Positions 21,650 to 31,430 of a stretch of DNA of 35,272 bases are shown here, piece by piece. Made by a program: the position numbers and the translations under genes. Source of the stretch: Chara braunii (Eukaryota; Streptophyta; Charophyceae; Charales; Characeae); NCBI GenBank assembly GCA_003427395.1, contig BFEA01000007.1, positions 808,802 through 844,073 on the forward strand, read 5' to 3'. The notes below the pieces were generated by a model. It was not told where the DNA came from and searched no databases. It was given only the letters and a program-made list of their open reading frames with translations. How positions within the stretch are numbered: the stretch's first letter is position 1; every line of letters starts with the position of its first letter.

Positions 21650-22600
21650 CCTATGGTAAGTGGACACCTCTACAGACCGGGCAGGACCCGTTTGGGTGTG
21701 TCCTGTGGAAGCACTGCATCCAGTTCTCACAGTCACAGTTACTGCATCGAATGGCATTATGTAGACAGATGTCACAGGCTACGTGGCTCCTACATGCTTC
21801 CAGTTCTCACAGTCACAGTTACTGCATCGAATGGCATTATGTAGACAGATGTCACAGGCTACGTGGCTCCTACATGCTAGGAACACAGAGGCACGTCGCC
21901 CGCAATTGTAGAGGCATTGCCGTTCCAGCCCCTGTCTACAAATTGGAAATGACATGTCAGGCTGCCATACATGAGTGCAGTGTAGGCTGTCATCATACGT
22001 ATGAAGACAAAAGCTCACCGGGCTATCCCGTCATAATCCTCACGGCATAAGGCATGCGAACCACATGCTAGCTGAATCTCCAGTGGGTCATCACAAAGCA
22101 GCATGGAGCAACTCTCTTGGGTTTCCTCAATATTTATTCCCTCTCTATGGGTAGACGACGACGGGGAAGATTGATTCAAAGCAAGGGTGTTTAGCTGCTG
22201 CAGAATTTGGGATGCAACAGCTGGCCCTGGTGGAGACAACCTATCAGTACAGTGCTCTGTAGGTGATTCATATGGTAATCTATTTTCCTCCTCAGGCTTC
22301 TATGACTATCGTCCGTCAGGCAAGGAAAAAGGAATTCTGACTGCGGTTGCAGTAGGTGTATGACCAACACTGCATGTGGGACATGCTAGGAGAGAATGTG
22401 GCGGACGATGGCACTGGCGATAGTCCACACAGTAGAGACACATACTTTTGATGACAGCTTCCTTGAAACATTGATGACATGGCATGTTGCTGACATGTCA
22501 TCAGTAAAGAAGGCTGACGTGTGCAATTATTCAAGCATGGCAGATAAAGGCCAGAAGGGCTTGCTGGGCAAGTAATCAAGGGGTGGGGGGGATGAGCCAC
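21650..22600 (-). pseudogene. Spliced gene with repeated RING-like modules, broken
   Basis: Reading leftwards there are three Cys/His-rich modules. Module 1 (about 22545-22375) has PCLNNC, then the Cys/His run of a C3HC4 RING, MCLYCVDYRQCHR and ACPTCS. One extra base in its Cys/His run shifts the frame. Module 2 (about 22135-22020) has CSMLLCDDPLEIQLACGSHA and no second half. Module 3 (about 21930-21660) has QCLYNCGRRASVFLAC, RSHVACDIC and finally SCPVCRG before a stop. Modules 1 and 3 align in spacing along their whole length. Between modules 2 and 3 a plausible 83-nt intron lies at 22018-21936, with GTGAGC at the donor and a pyrimidine-containing TTTGTAG acceptor; it joins the frames exactly. 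An 80-bp tandem duplication inside module 3 breaks the frame. RING domains usually bind zinc and recruit E2 ubiquitin enzymes. The gene may have been an E3 ligase, but no specific family is recognised. Confidence 0.6.
21720..21879. repeat. Perfect 80-bp tandem duplication
   Basis: Bases 21720-21799 are repeated at 21800-21879 without a mismatch that I can see. Because 80 is not a multiple of three, the second copy shifts the reading frame of the RING-like exon on the minus strand and brings in a stop within a few codons. The lack of divergence suggests a recent event or an assembly artefact. Confidence 0.95.
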
Positions 22601-23150
22601 TCTGGCGAAATTGGTTTACGATGTGGCGGCGCTTCGCGCCTTGTGGCTTGCGTTCCCTGTTCGGCAGCAGCAGCCTTCCACAATTCACTTGTAAATATGA
22701 CATCCCTGTCACTCTCGATTGACTTGGGTAGACCAAAATCTCTTACCCAATTCTCTTTGAACAGTTTGATAACGTACTCGGTTTTCGCTGTCTCCGGCAT
22801 GGCTATCAACCTAGCACACTTACTAAATTTGTCCACGATGACAAAGATATGTCTCATCCCACTCTTGCTGGTGATCAGCGTATCCATGAAGTCCATGGAC
22901 AAACTCTCACCAGGCCTTTCCGGAATCGGAAGGGGCTTCAGGAGCCCAGGAGGAGCCTGAGTACGTGGGTTGTCTCTCTGACAGACCTGACAGGTTTCCA
23001 TGTACAGCTGGGCATCTCGCATCATCGTGGGCCACCAGAACCGCCGCAGCAGATTCGCTGCTGTCTTTTTGTAGCGAAAATGGCACGTGGCATCATGACA
23101 CTCACCTAAAAATAAACTACGCAAAGACTCTCAATTTGGGACACACAACC
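22590..23150 (-). pseudogene. Ty3/gypsy integrase, 3' truncated (element B)
   Basis: Integrase of an LTR retrotransposon, which inserts element DNA into the genome. The N-terminal zinc-binding H2C2 pattern is present (HDATCHFRYKK, then METCQVCQRDN). The catalytic core follows with its first Asp in SMDFMDTL and its second in ESDRDVIFTSELWK. Homology stops shortly after AAAAEQGTQ, near 22640. The third catalytic residue (Glu of DD35E) and the whole C-terminal part are therefore missing. The frame then runs through unrelated sequence to a stop near 22576. It lies downstream of RNase H in the usual Ty3 order. The RING-like gene starts immediately beyond the break, on the same strand. Confidence 0.88.
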
Positions 23151-23640
23151 GTTTTTCCCTGCCTTCTCAAGGAACAACAAGCCGTTAACCAACCCAAACT
23201 CGAAAGAAGTCTTCTCATCCTTCGCCTCAAGTCTGCGTATGATCTCCGACATGAACTGGTCCTCGCGATAGGCTTCCACCAAGGAGCGAGTAACATCGTC
23301 CGTAAGATCGAACTCAGTAATCAGCGCACCTGAGAAATCAGGCCTACGCGACAGCGCATCAGCAACCTTGTTGTACTCGCCCTTGATGTACTGGGGCTCG
23401 AAGTCATACTGCTCTGTCTGATGATCAATCCTGACGTAGAAGAACCTCCCAAGGAGATAGTGCCTCTAATTGGTGAGCGCCTTGTAGATCGCATAGAGCT
23501 CCTTCTCATAGGTGGACTTAACCAACTTTTGAGAGGGCATCTTTTTGGACATGTACTCTACTGCCTCAACTTTTTCCCCTCCTGTTGTGCAAGTACGACG
23601 CCTATGCCATATTGGCTTGCATCCGTAGATACTATAAATG
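23150..23640 (-). pseudogene. Ty3/gypsy RNase H and connection region (element B)
   Basis: RNase H removes the RNA strand during element replication. The start of the domain is in frame with RT (VSTDASQYGIGVVLAQQEGK). A frameshift follows at about 23570. The next frame reads MSKKMPSQKLVKSTYEKELY and AIYKALTN, then a TAG at 23468-23466, then RHYLLGRFFYVRIDHQ. Directly after DHQ it jumps to EQYDFEPQYIKGEYNK and VADALSRR, so an internal segment of roughly 30 residues expected in this family is missing. A connector with SALITEF-type sequence leads to the integrase. The domain is not functional. Confidence 0.8.
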
Positions 23641-24760
23641 GCTTATCAGGATCAGGAAGTTTCAAGATCTCATGATGCGTCAACGCGTGCTTCAGATGTC
23701 TGAAAGCAGCCTCGCATCTGTCTGTCCACTCCCATGGGGTGTCAACGCGAGTCAGGTCAGTCAAAGGGGCGGAAACTAGGCTATAGTTCTTCACAAAATT
23801 GCGATAGTAGCCGGTCATACCTAAGAAAGACCTCATCTTAGTCACAGACTGAGGACGCGGCCAGTCACGAATGCTGGCCACCTTCGTGTCATCGGGCTTT
23901 AGTCCCTCTGCGAAAATCTCATGACCCAAGTACAGGACACGGGTGCGGCCAAACTCGCACTTCTCACCGTTGATCTTGAACTTGTGCTGTCGCAGAAGAC
24001 TAAGGACTTTGTCCAAGTGTGCAACGTGCTCCTCGACAGTCTTACTAAAAATAAGTATGTCATCGAGGTACAGGATGACAAACTTATCCAAGTAGTCATG
24101 AAATATCCGATTCATAGCGTGCTGAAAGGTGCCAGGAGCATTGCAAAGGCCAAAAGGCATCACCACAAACTCTTACAGACCGTACCTGGTCTGAAATGCG
24201 GTTTTGTGTTGATCCTCGGTCCGGATTGCAATCTGATGGTACCCGGACTGCAGATCTATCTTACTGAAGTACCGACACCCTTGCGCTCTATCTAGCAAGT
24301 CGTCGATGCGCGGTAGGGGCTCTCTGTTCTTAACAGTGATGGCATTGAGGCCCCTATAGTCAATGCACATCCTAAGTGTTCCTTCCTTCTTTTTGGGTAC
24401 AAATAGGACTGGAGACCCATAAGGAGAAACACTCGGCCGGATCCAACCCTTTTCTACGAGTTCCTTGAGTTGCCGACAAAGCTCATCAAGCTCGCCTGGA
24501 GACATCTGATAGATCCTACCCTTTGGGATGCTAGACCCTGGGATAATCTCTATCGCGTGGACGACCTCCCTCTCAACAACCCCTGTCGGCTCTTCAAATA
24601 GATCAGGGTATTTAGCAACTACTCCCTCTATCTCCGACGACCTTTTCACCGGCTCGCCTGCTACAGAGACATAAACTAGATACATACCCTCCTCCTGATT
24701 TTGCTTATAGTGATTGTAGAACACAGCCGCACACATGCACCCGTAGGACTCAATCAGACT
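23640..24760 (-). pseudogene. Ty3/gypsy reverse transcriptase (element B), one nonsense codon
   Basis: Reverse transcriptase of an LTR retrotransposon. The frame from about 24736 carries [47 protein letters not shown] and [10 protein letters not shown]. The first catalytic Asp lies in [13 protein letters not shown]. At 24175-24173 there is a TAA where related elements have a tyrosine codon. The same frame then continues with VVMPFGLCNAPGTFQ and the intact YLDD box (VILYLDDILIFS, about 24055-24080). It goes on through GYYRNFVKNYS into RNase H. Apart from the single stop this domain is well preserved. Upstream the protease lies in a different frame. The family is Ty3/gypsy by motif and domain order. 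Confidence 0.92.
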
Positions 24761-25340
24761 ACTAGCCTTGAACTTACGTAATCTAGCGGTCCCTCCACTT
24801 TTCGGTCCCAGTCAAACTGGGGTTGTGCCACAGAGAGGTAGTACATACCTGACAACGTATCCATGGGGAGCTCATCGCTCACTAGGAACGAGATGCGATG
24901 TCTCATCTCCCCTCTCACGTACGGGAAACAACACTCCACATCTTGGAGGTAGTCATCGACTACCATGCGCTGTTTGTTGGCACAGGTCGACTCCACAGGT
25001 CGACTCAGGCACTGCACTCGCCCCTGTAAACGCAGCCTCTCAAATTACGCGCGACTAATGAAGTTCCGTGTCGAGCAAGTGTCATAATAGGCCCCGGCCT
25101 TGCGGCCGCCAATTACCACCTCACTGACTAACATCTCACCCTTAGGGGTTTTGGCCAATGTCGTCCAAGAAGCTAGCGGGTCTGATCTAGACCACTCCTC
25201 CTCTAGCTCCTCTAAGGACTCAAACACATTCATCGAACAGAGGCTTGATGGGTCTGAACGTGTTTGCGGGACGACGATGGAGTCAGTAGCTTGGGCCATC
25301 TCTCGAGATGGTGAGGGTGTTTCCACCACCTCGACCCTAG
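24754..25340 (-). pseudogene. Ty3/gypsy aspartic protease (element B)
   Basis: The protease that would cut the Gag-Pol polyprotein. The active-site region reads GAYYDTCSTRNFIS, near 25060. The expected D-S/T-G triad is changed, with Cys in the Gly position, so activity is unlikely. The frame stops at 25045 (SRA then stop). Sequence of the following protease and linker region continues at 25017-24754 ([33 protein letters not shown]). At least one stop separates the two parts. It sits between the zinc knuckle of gag and RT, as expected for Ty3/gypsy order. Confidence 0.7.
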
Positions 25341-25358
25341 CAGGAACAACTACTATTC

Positions 25359-27277
25359 CTACTGGCTCGACGTGTTTCCCGGAACAGTGTCAGAAATGCT
25401 AGCCACATTGCTACCAACGGGAGTGGAGGATCCTACCGCCTGCCCCATCGTAGGCGGGATCTTCTCGGTCACCTTCTTGTTTCGACACTTGAATTGGTTA
25501 TGGCCATATTGGCCACAACGAATACAAGTCTGCCGTGTGTACCAATCTCTCCACACGTCCTCAGTGAGACCCGCTTTCTCCCATGGGGGAGCATTGGGGT
25601 CAACTTGACTCCTTGACCGGGAGCCTCCACGGTGTCTACCGGTCGCCTTACCTTTCTGAGTTACGACAGCGACTACTCCACCCCCTGAAGCTTCTACGCT
25701 GCCAGCCTCTGAACCTACTCCCGCCTGGAACTCGTCGTCCAACTCGATGGTAGAACCATCGTTGTCGACGAACATAATGCGGCCCTTCGCCTTCTAGTTG
25801 GGAGGCAGTGTCTTCTTCCTACCAGCCGTCGTGGGATTATGTCCATGCCCTATCTTCGCTTCAAGGTCTATGGCCTTCTTGCTAAACGAGGGGAAGTTGT
25901 GCATATTGATGTTGGCCTCACCTGCCAACTGATTCCTGAGAGGCATGGGAAAGCATCTCAGGTAGGAGGTGAGTAAAACCTGGGGGTCATAGCGCACCCC
26001 AGGGACACAGATCAGACGCTCTACAGCGTAAGTGGCCTCCCTTACTGACGTAAGCTGCCTCGTGTGCAGTGTCAGGATCGCGTCAGTGGCCTTTTGGGCC
26101 TCCTGAGGATCATGCCAACTGTCTTCCACCATCTTGAGAAAGTCCTCCAGTTTCTGATGGGCTGCCCAAGCGCAAAAGTCATGACCGTACCCCTGTAACT
26201 GCACTAAACCACTCAACCATCTTGCTGCACTACCCTCTAGGTAGGATGCAGCCACAAGCACTTCAACCAAGTGTCGAGATCTCCGCCCCTCTTATCCCCT
26301 GTAAAGGGTTTTGGAGCGGCGATGGCCGTCTCCGGTATCCACTGACTTTGTCCTGGTACTTTGCACCAATCTGTGTTGTGGACCCTGTGATGCTGGTGGC
26401 TGCACTAGCTGCTGGGGTTGTGAACCCTGCGGTTGTGCAGGCTGCGAGACTACAGGCTGCCCGCTTACGGCAACTTGTGACGGAGGTTGGGTAAACAATG
26501 TCTGTACAGGAACCTCTAAACTAGGACCTGTTGAGAACCCGCCTGTCAAGGGCATACCCAGGGAAACGGGCTGAACCGATGCTGGAGCTATATATGGGGA
26601 TACCCCAGTCACCGGTGGGACAAAAGGAGGAGGTTGTGCAACGGGCCAGGCACCCGACCCGGACGGCAATGGCGCAACCTGCACTCGTCCGACCAATACG
26701 GCCAGACTCTGCTGAATGTCCTGAAGGAGAGTCGTCTGGTGGTCCTGCATTTCAACTACATCTAGCAGGACGGACCGTTTGGTTCTCACATCATCAGTCA
26801 TGTGTGTCAGGTCCATCTCCTCTAACTCACTAACGTCCACTTGCCTCCGCTGCATCCTGGCTCTTCTTCTAATCATTTTCTTTTTCTCTGCCTTAATCTC
26901 TCTTAACGCCTGTTGTAGTTGTGCCTCGCGAATGGCTGCTCGTTGTATGGTGACCTCCTCGGGGGTCAACACTATTGGCTGGCTTGCCATAACACCAGGG
27001 GACTGACTCACGGTCTGTGCGACCGTTGACCCCACAGAACCTGAACTACTAGCCTGAGAAGTTTGTTGCGCGGCAGTGGCCATGACTGCTGAAGTAGCGG
27101 CCTCGCTTGCCAATGCTCTGCTTTCCTCTGCGGCCCTAACTCTTCTCTGCTGTTGCTGCCTCTCCGCTGGCGGAACAAGTATTTGTCGCCCTCTGGTCCT
27201 AATGCCAAATGGGCGATTGGGCGTCTGACCGATCGCAAGATCCGGTCGTCCTCTCTAGTGTCCTCCCTGTCGCTCAT
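25359..27277 (-). pseudogene. Ty3/gypsy gag (element B), several breaks
   Basis: Gag forms the virus-like particle that packages element RNA. Three pieces are visible. 27113-26292: an N-terminal region with Ala/Ser/Gln-rich sequence, a basic coiled-coil-like stretch (IKAEKKKMIRRRARMQRRQ) and a Pro/Gln-rich stretch. 26270-25794: a Retrotrans_gag-like core (AASYLEGSAARWLSGL, LTSYLRCFPMPLRNQLAGE). 25775-25359: the nucleocapsid part with a CCHC zinc knuckle, CIRCGQYGHNQFKC. The conserved segment PFTGDKRGGDLDTWL lies in yet another frame at about 26315-26270, so at least two frameshifts separate the first two pieces. The second and third are in one frame divided only by a TAG at 25796-25794. Frame-open sequence extends to about 27277, but the true start is uncertain. 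Confidence 0.85.
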
Positions 27278-28529
27278 AGGCTACAACACTATACACAGCC
27301 TGCACTAGGACACTCAAGATGCCTACCGCAACATAATGCATAGACTGATTTATAATAAAATAACAATAATAATCGGTGGCTATATCAGAGACTATACATT
27401 CGGGTCCAACAGGTAAGCTCAGATTCCTACAAATGGTACCATTCTACTTTGACTAGTTTGCAAACAGTAAGCACAATGAACATAATCAGTTCTAAACTAT
27501 GTTGTCTGTCAGTACATCTAACTAGTCAAAATAAAAATAACATCATTTGTTGGGTCTGTTTGCAGCGGGGGATCTTACTCAAACTTATCACCTGGAATCT
27601 ACCCCTTCCCCAATTCCCCTTGATTGTCACTTGACGTCAGCGTCCTTGAGCAATCCGGTTTGGCGTGCGTGACTNAAGGTGTGCACACGGCCCACCCNTG
27701 TGCCCCNAGTAGNTGCTGAGCTGGCCAGCCCTGCACTGTGTTTATNCTCGCGTGCAGCGAGCCTTACACCNATTGGNNGATNCANAGGCAATTTAACGAC
27801 CGCCCCCAAGTGTCATNAGGAATTATTTTACGTCGCAGCAGGACGACGATCACAACCAATGGTTTCCCCAGCCGGTGTTTATTTATAGACGCCCGATACT
27901 CGTCTCTCCCATAGGGCTGGCCTGCCCTTCAGTACCCCTTCTATGAGCGCAATAAGCAAACAAGGACAAAGTAGCAAAGCATGCGTGCTCTACTCCCGGT
28001 GGGTTGGCATGGTGACCGTGACCCAGTGCTCCGTCCAGGGCCCTTCAAAAAGCACTGCCCTATTCTTCCAGATGCTCCACGTGAACAATGTCGACTCTCA
28101 AGGTTGAGCGCACACGACACCTCACATGAGAGGACTCTCAAGAAGAAACTCACAACCTCATGGTAAGAAGTGATGAAGAGGGTAGATAAGGTTAAGAGCA
28201 ACGTACCTCATTATAGCTGCCCCCAACCACAAATATTCTCACCAGATGACCTGATGGCGATTGCGATGACCAGTCACTGCATCGGCACAACCAGCATTAT
28301 CTCGCCGTTCCACCTCAGCATCAATCAACCACCAGATAGTTCTCATCACACTGCGAACACCCCATATACACACCATAGCCTTCCTGGCGATTCCCCTCTC
28401 CTCCTAGGTCGCCACACCTTGTCTTCGCCCTCCTCACTACACACCACCTACGGCCTCACTCACCAAGCTGACCGCATGTATGTACCGCATAGGCAGAAGA
28501 CAAGCGCCAGATGAGCACAACGTACCACA
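27278..28529 (-). other. Untranslated leader between gag and primer-binding site (element B)
   Basis: About 1.25 kb with no convincing gene lies between gag and the primer-binding site, where a Ty3/gypsy leader belongs. It contains scattered ambiguous bases between about 27675 and 27817. A TATA-like string, gtttatttatagac, near 27877 is AT-rich but not demonstrated as a promoter. It could include foreign sequence, since such leaders are often shorter. Confidence 0.45.
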
Positions 28530-28541
28530 GCTCCGATACCA
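28530..28541 (-). promoter_or_regulatory. Primer-binding site, initiator-Met tRNA type
   Basis: The minus strand reads TGGTATCGGAGC, one base different from the TGGTATCAGAGC typical of plant LTR retrotransposons primed by initiator-Met tRNA. It starts three bases after the end of an LTR (CTTGCA, then ATT), the usual spacing. This marks where minus-strand DNA synthesis would begin. Confidence 0.82.
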
Positions 28542-28544
28542 AAT

Positions 28545-29771
28545 TGCAAGCATGAGCGATAGCGAACTTCAGAAATCAAACAACATCATACACAAGACCA
28601 GATAGTCGTGACCTCGAACCAACAACAGAATTGCATCACAAGTTTCACCAAATAAGAACACACCAAAAGTTCATAATTGACAATGCTGCAACATCATCAA
28701 CGAAGAACCAATGTTGATATCCTATCTGACGCTCGGCGCCCAGACTACAGATGGCAGATCGTATCTGGCCTACTCTACAATGCCGCCGGATGACGTCAAC
28801 AGCTTCACTGAAGTACGAGCAGATAGTGGCCAATGCTGCACGCTTCCAGCACCAGGTATGTCTCTCGCTGCACTCACAACCTCGTTCCCCAATTCACAAA
28901 TGCCACATGCACCCAAGGACCGCCCTACGCCACACCCTGCTCACAGCAGCGCAGCTCGGCTATGGTTGCCTGCTCCTTCCTGCTCGCCCGTGAGCGCGTG
29001 AGCGCTGGCCAGCTCTAGCGCAGCAGCGCTTGCGCAGCATGCAGCCAGCACCCGAATGTCCAATGCGGAGGCAGACCCTTTGCTGTATGGAAGTGGCCTG
29101 CCTGCTGCTGCGCGGGGCCTGTCCCAAGAAGCTTCCGGTAGGCCCCGGTAGGCTGAGGCCCAGTCCAAACGAATCAGGCCCAGGGCCTGTGGTGATTACT
29201 TGTGCCCAACTGTCCTCGGCCTGTGTTTGGCCCATATCCCATATCCAGCCTAGGGCCTGCCTTCCATACATGCAAACAGGCGGCCTGGGCCTGGGTGCTC
29301 TTCAACCAACTGGCGCTGCGCAACTGCCTGAATTTTCCACAGTTGCGAGGTGACTGAAATAGGGGCCCTCAGGCCCTCGTCGAGCCTACCTTCACTTAGG
29401 GCGGCCGACGTGCTGCATAACAGGTCCAAAAAGGGGCTCATCGGGGCCTTGGCCTCGCACTACCTGCTACTTGAGTGTTTTTCCCTGCTGCCCTAAGTGT
29501 CACGGGCCTACTCCCCGCTACTTGAGTGTTTTCCCTGCTGCAACCCTCAAAATCATGGCCACAGGTAAGTACCGCGGGACTCGTAACACACAAGTGCCCT
29601 GTCTGGCTACACACACACTCATACGGGCACACGAACCAGCAAGCATGCACACACACACACAAACTTAGAAAACTCAGCAGAATGCGGGAATCTCAGCAAG
29701 GCATTCATTCCAGCGGCAAAACTCAGAAATCAGCAGTGTTCTCAGTCTGTGTTTTGGCAGGTCATTACACA
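28545..29771 (-). mobile_element. LTR shared by elements A (3' side) and B (5' side)
   Basis: On the minus strand this 1,227-bp segment begins TGTGTAATGACC at 29771 and ends GCTTGCA at 28545, matching the TG...CA rule. It is bounded upstream by a polypurine tract and downstream by a primer-binding site. Inside are GC-rich stretches with many AGGCC/GGCCT motifs (29090-29300) and a direct repeat of about 25 bp around ctacttgagtgttt (near 29465 and 29517). I could not compare it with a second LTR, because neither partner LTR lies in the window. The boundaries rest on the terminal signals only. Confidence 0.68.
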
Positions 29772-29785
29772 AACCCCCCCTCAAG
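29772..29785 (-). promoter_or_regulatory. Polypurine tract of element A
   Basis: The minus strand reads CTTGAGGGGGGGTT directly upstream of the LTR start TGTGTAATG. A G-rich purine run beside the 3' LTR primes plus-strand synthesis in LTR retrotransposons. It lies about 85 bp after the pol stop of element A. Confidence 0.8.
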
Positions 29786-29870
29786 CGCGAGGTCCCTTCG
29801 AGCGAGTAACTCACTCGGAGTGCCTGCACAATGTTCATGGGCATAGATGGCAAAGAGTGACCTGGTGTGT

Positions 29871-30543
29871 TCAGTGGGAGTGAGAGTAGCAGAAAGCTTC
29901 GGCTGCTGTTTTGATTGCTGATCGGAGGTCTGTGGCTGCTTGGTCAGAGACAATCAGTCGCTCATAGGCTTCGACAACTCGCGGTGCACTCCGCAACAAA
30001 TTATTTTCATAAATCCAGTAGAAATCATCTAATGGGTGATATAGGAAATTAACCTTATATTGTTTGTTCTTCCCCTTTCCACTGTGTTCAACAATTCTAT
30101 CAATCTCGTGACCACCATTGATTGCACAAGGGATCATTGATGCTTGATATGGAAAAGTTTCAGGAGACGAATACAGAAACAGCTTCGATGCATGAAAGAC
30201 TAGGTATGTTTGCAGATGAGGAGGCACGTCAATCACATAGGAAAAACCGAATGCATAGCAGCTGCTAAGGACCATAGTATTGAGGAAGAAGCTTTCGCGA
30301 CACCCCCTCTTCTTCCCATACATAACTTCCCACCTTGAAAGGTTCAAGTTGGCGCTTCTTGTTAGCATGTTTGACCATGGCACTGCCTCGCTTCTCCACA
30401 GCAGCAACAACAACTCTGAGCAAGTGATCTAACTTAGTGCTGCAGCCAGGCTGGCCTGGTGTTAGACCAGGCGCCGGATCAGGAAACAGGTAGGATAGGG
30501 GATTGCAAATCTCCCACCCGAAATGCAACCGATTTGGTGTCAT
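29871..30543 (-). pseudogene. Integrase C-terminus and chromodomain (element A)
   Basis: This is the 3' end of a Ty3/gypsy pol gene. An integrase C-terminal segment covers 30543-30270 (TPNRLHFGWEICNPLSYLF, KRQLEPFKVGSYVW, LLPQYYGP). After a frame change it continues with YVIDVPPHLQTYLVFHASKL, and ends in a chromodomain-like module at about 30115-29950 (EIDRIVEHSGKGKNKQYKV, then FYWIYENNL, VVEAYERL). Chromodomains on integrases of the chromovirus branch are thought to guide insertion toward particular chromatin marks. The aromatic-cage residues are only partly recognisable. The reading frame ends at 29871, close to the polypurine tract, so the 3' end of the element is complete here. The catalytic core of integrase is absent from this copy. 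Confidence 0.8.
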
Positions 30544-31430
30544 TTCAGTGGAGTGTATGAAGTTCTTCTACAACCACTGCATAATCGGCAATTCCTCATC
30601 CCAAGATTTCTGATTGGAGATAATTAGAGCGTGGAGAACTTGGATCACGGTGCGGTTGATCTCCTTAGCCAATCAATTGGCTTCAGGATGTCGAGAAGAT
30701 GTCATCTTCAGTTTGATGTCATAGATCTGGGAGGTGAAGTCTTTCCAATATGCACTTATGAATGTGAGTTTGAGATCTGCTATGCGGAGCACATGATGAC
30801 TTACCAAGGCCGCTTTCAAGGCTTGAAAGGCAGTTTCACACCTTGAAAGGTTCAAGTTGGCGCTTCTTGTTAGCATGTTTGACCATGACACTGCCTCGCT
30901 TCTCCACAGCTGCAACAACAACTCTGAGCAAGCGATCTAACTTAGTGCTGCAGCCAGGCTGGCCTCGTGTTAGACCAGATGTCGGATCAGGAAACAGGTA
31001 GGATAGGGGATTGCAAATCTGCCACCCGAAATGCAACCGATTTGGTGTCATTTCGGTGGAGTGTATGGAGTTCTTCTACAACCACTGCATAATCGGCAAT
31101 TCCTCATCCCAAGAGTTCTGATTAGAGACAATTAGAGCGTGGAGAACTTGGATCACGGTCTGATTGATCTCCTCGGCCAATCAATAGGCTTCAGGATGTC
31201 GAGAAGATGTCATCTTGAGTTTGATGTCATAGATCTGGGAGGTGAAGTTAGGAAAAGATTGGTGTTGCATGCACCCATCAGGAAACTGTTAAGTACACTG
31301 CGAGAACATGGATTTTTGAAAGGAGACTCTTTCCAATATGCACTTATGAATGTGAGTTTGGGATCTGCTATGCGGAGCACATGATGACTTACCAAGGCCG
31401 CTTTCAAGGCTTGAAAGGCAGTTTCACATG
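30333..31430. repeat. 508-bp tandem duplication inside element A
   Basis: Bases from 30333 to 30840 are repeated from 30841 onward at roughly 95% identity. The right copy carries an extra block of about 83 bp after 31247 that the left copy lacks. On the minus strand each copy runs from the start of RNase H (CETAFQALKAALVSHHVLRI) directly into the late integrase (SRHPEAN, TPNRLHFGW, KRQLEPFKV). The RNase H body and the integrase core were therefore already deleted when the unit was duplicated. Confidence 0.9.

Noticed and set aside
28711-29353. Overlapping frames of about 100 codons in the LTR region
   Set aside because: They lie within the LTR, show no domain and arise from GC-rich, stop-poor sequence.
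30631-31384. Two similar plus-strand frames beginning MENLDHG
   Set aside because: They are antisense to integrase and RNase H remnants, and are alike because of the 508-bp duplication.
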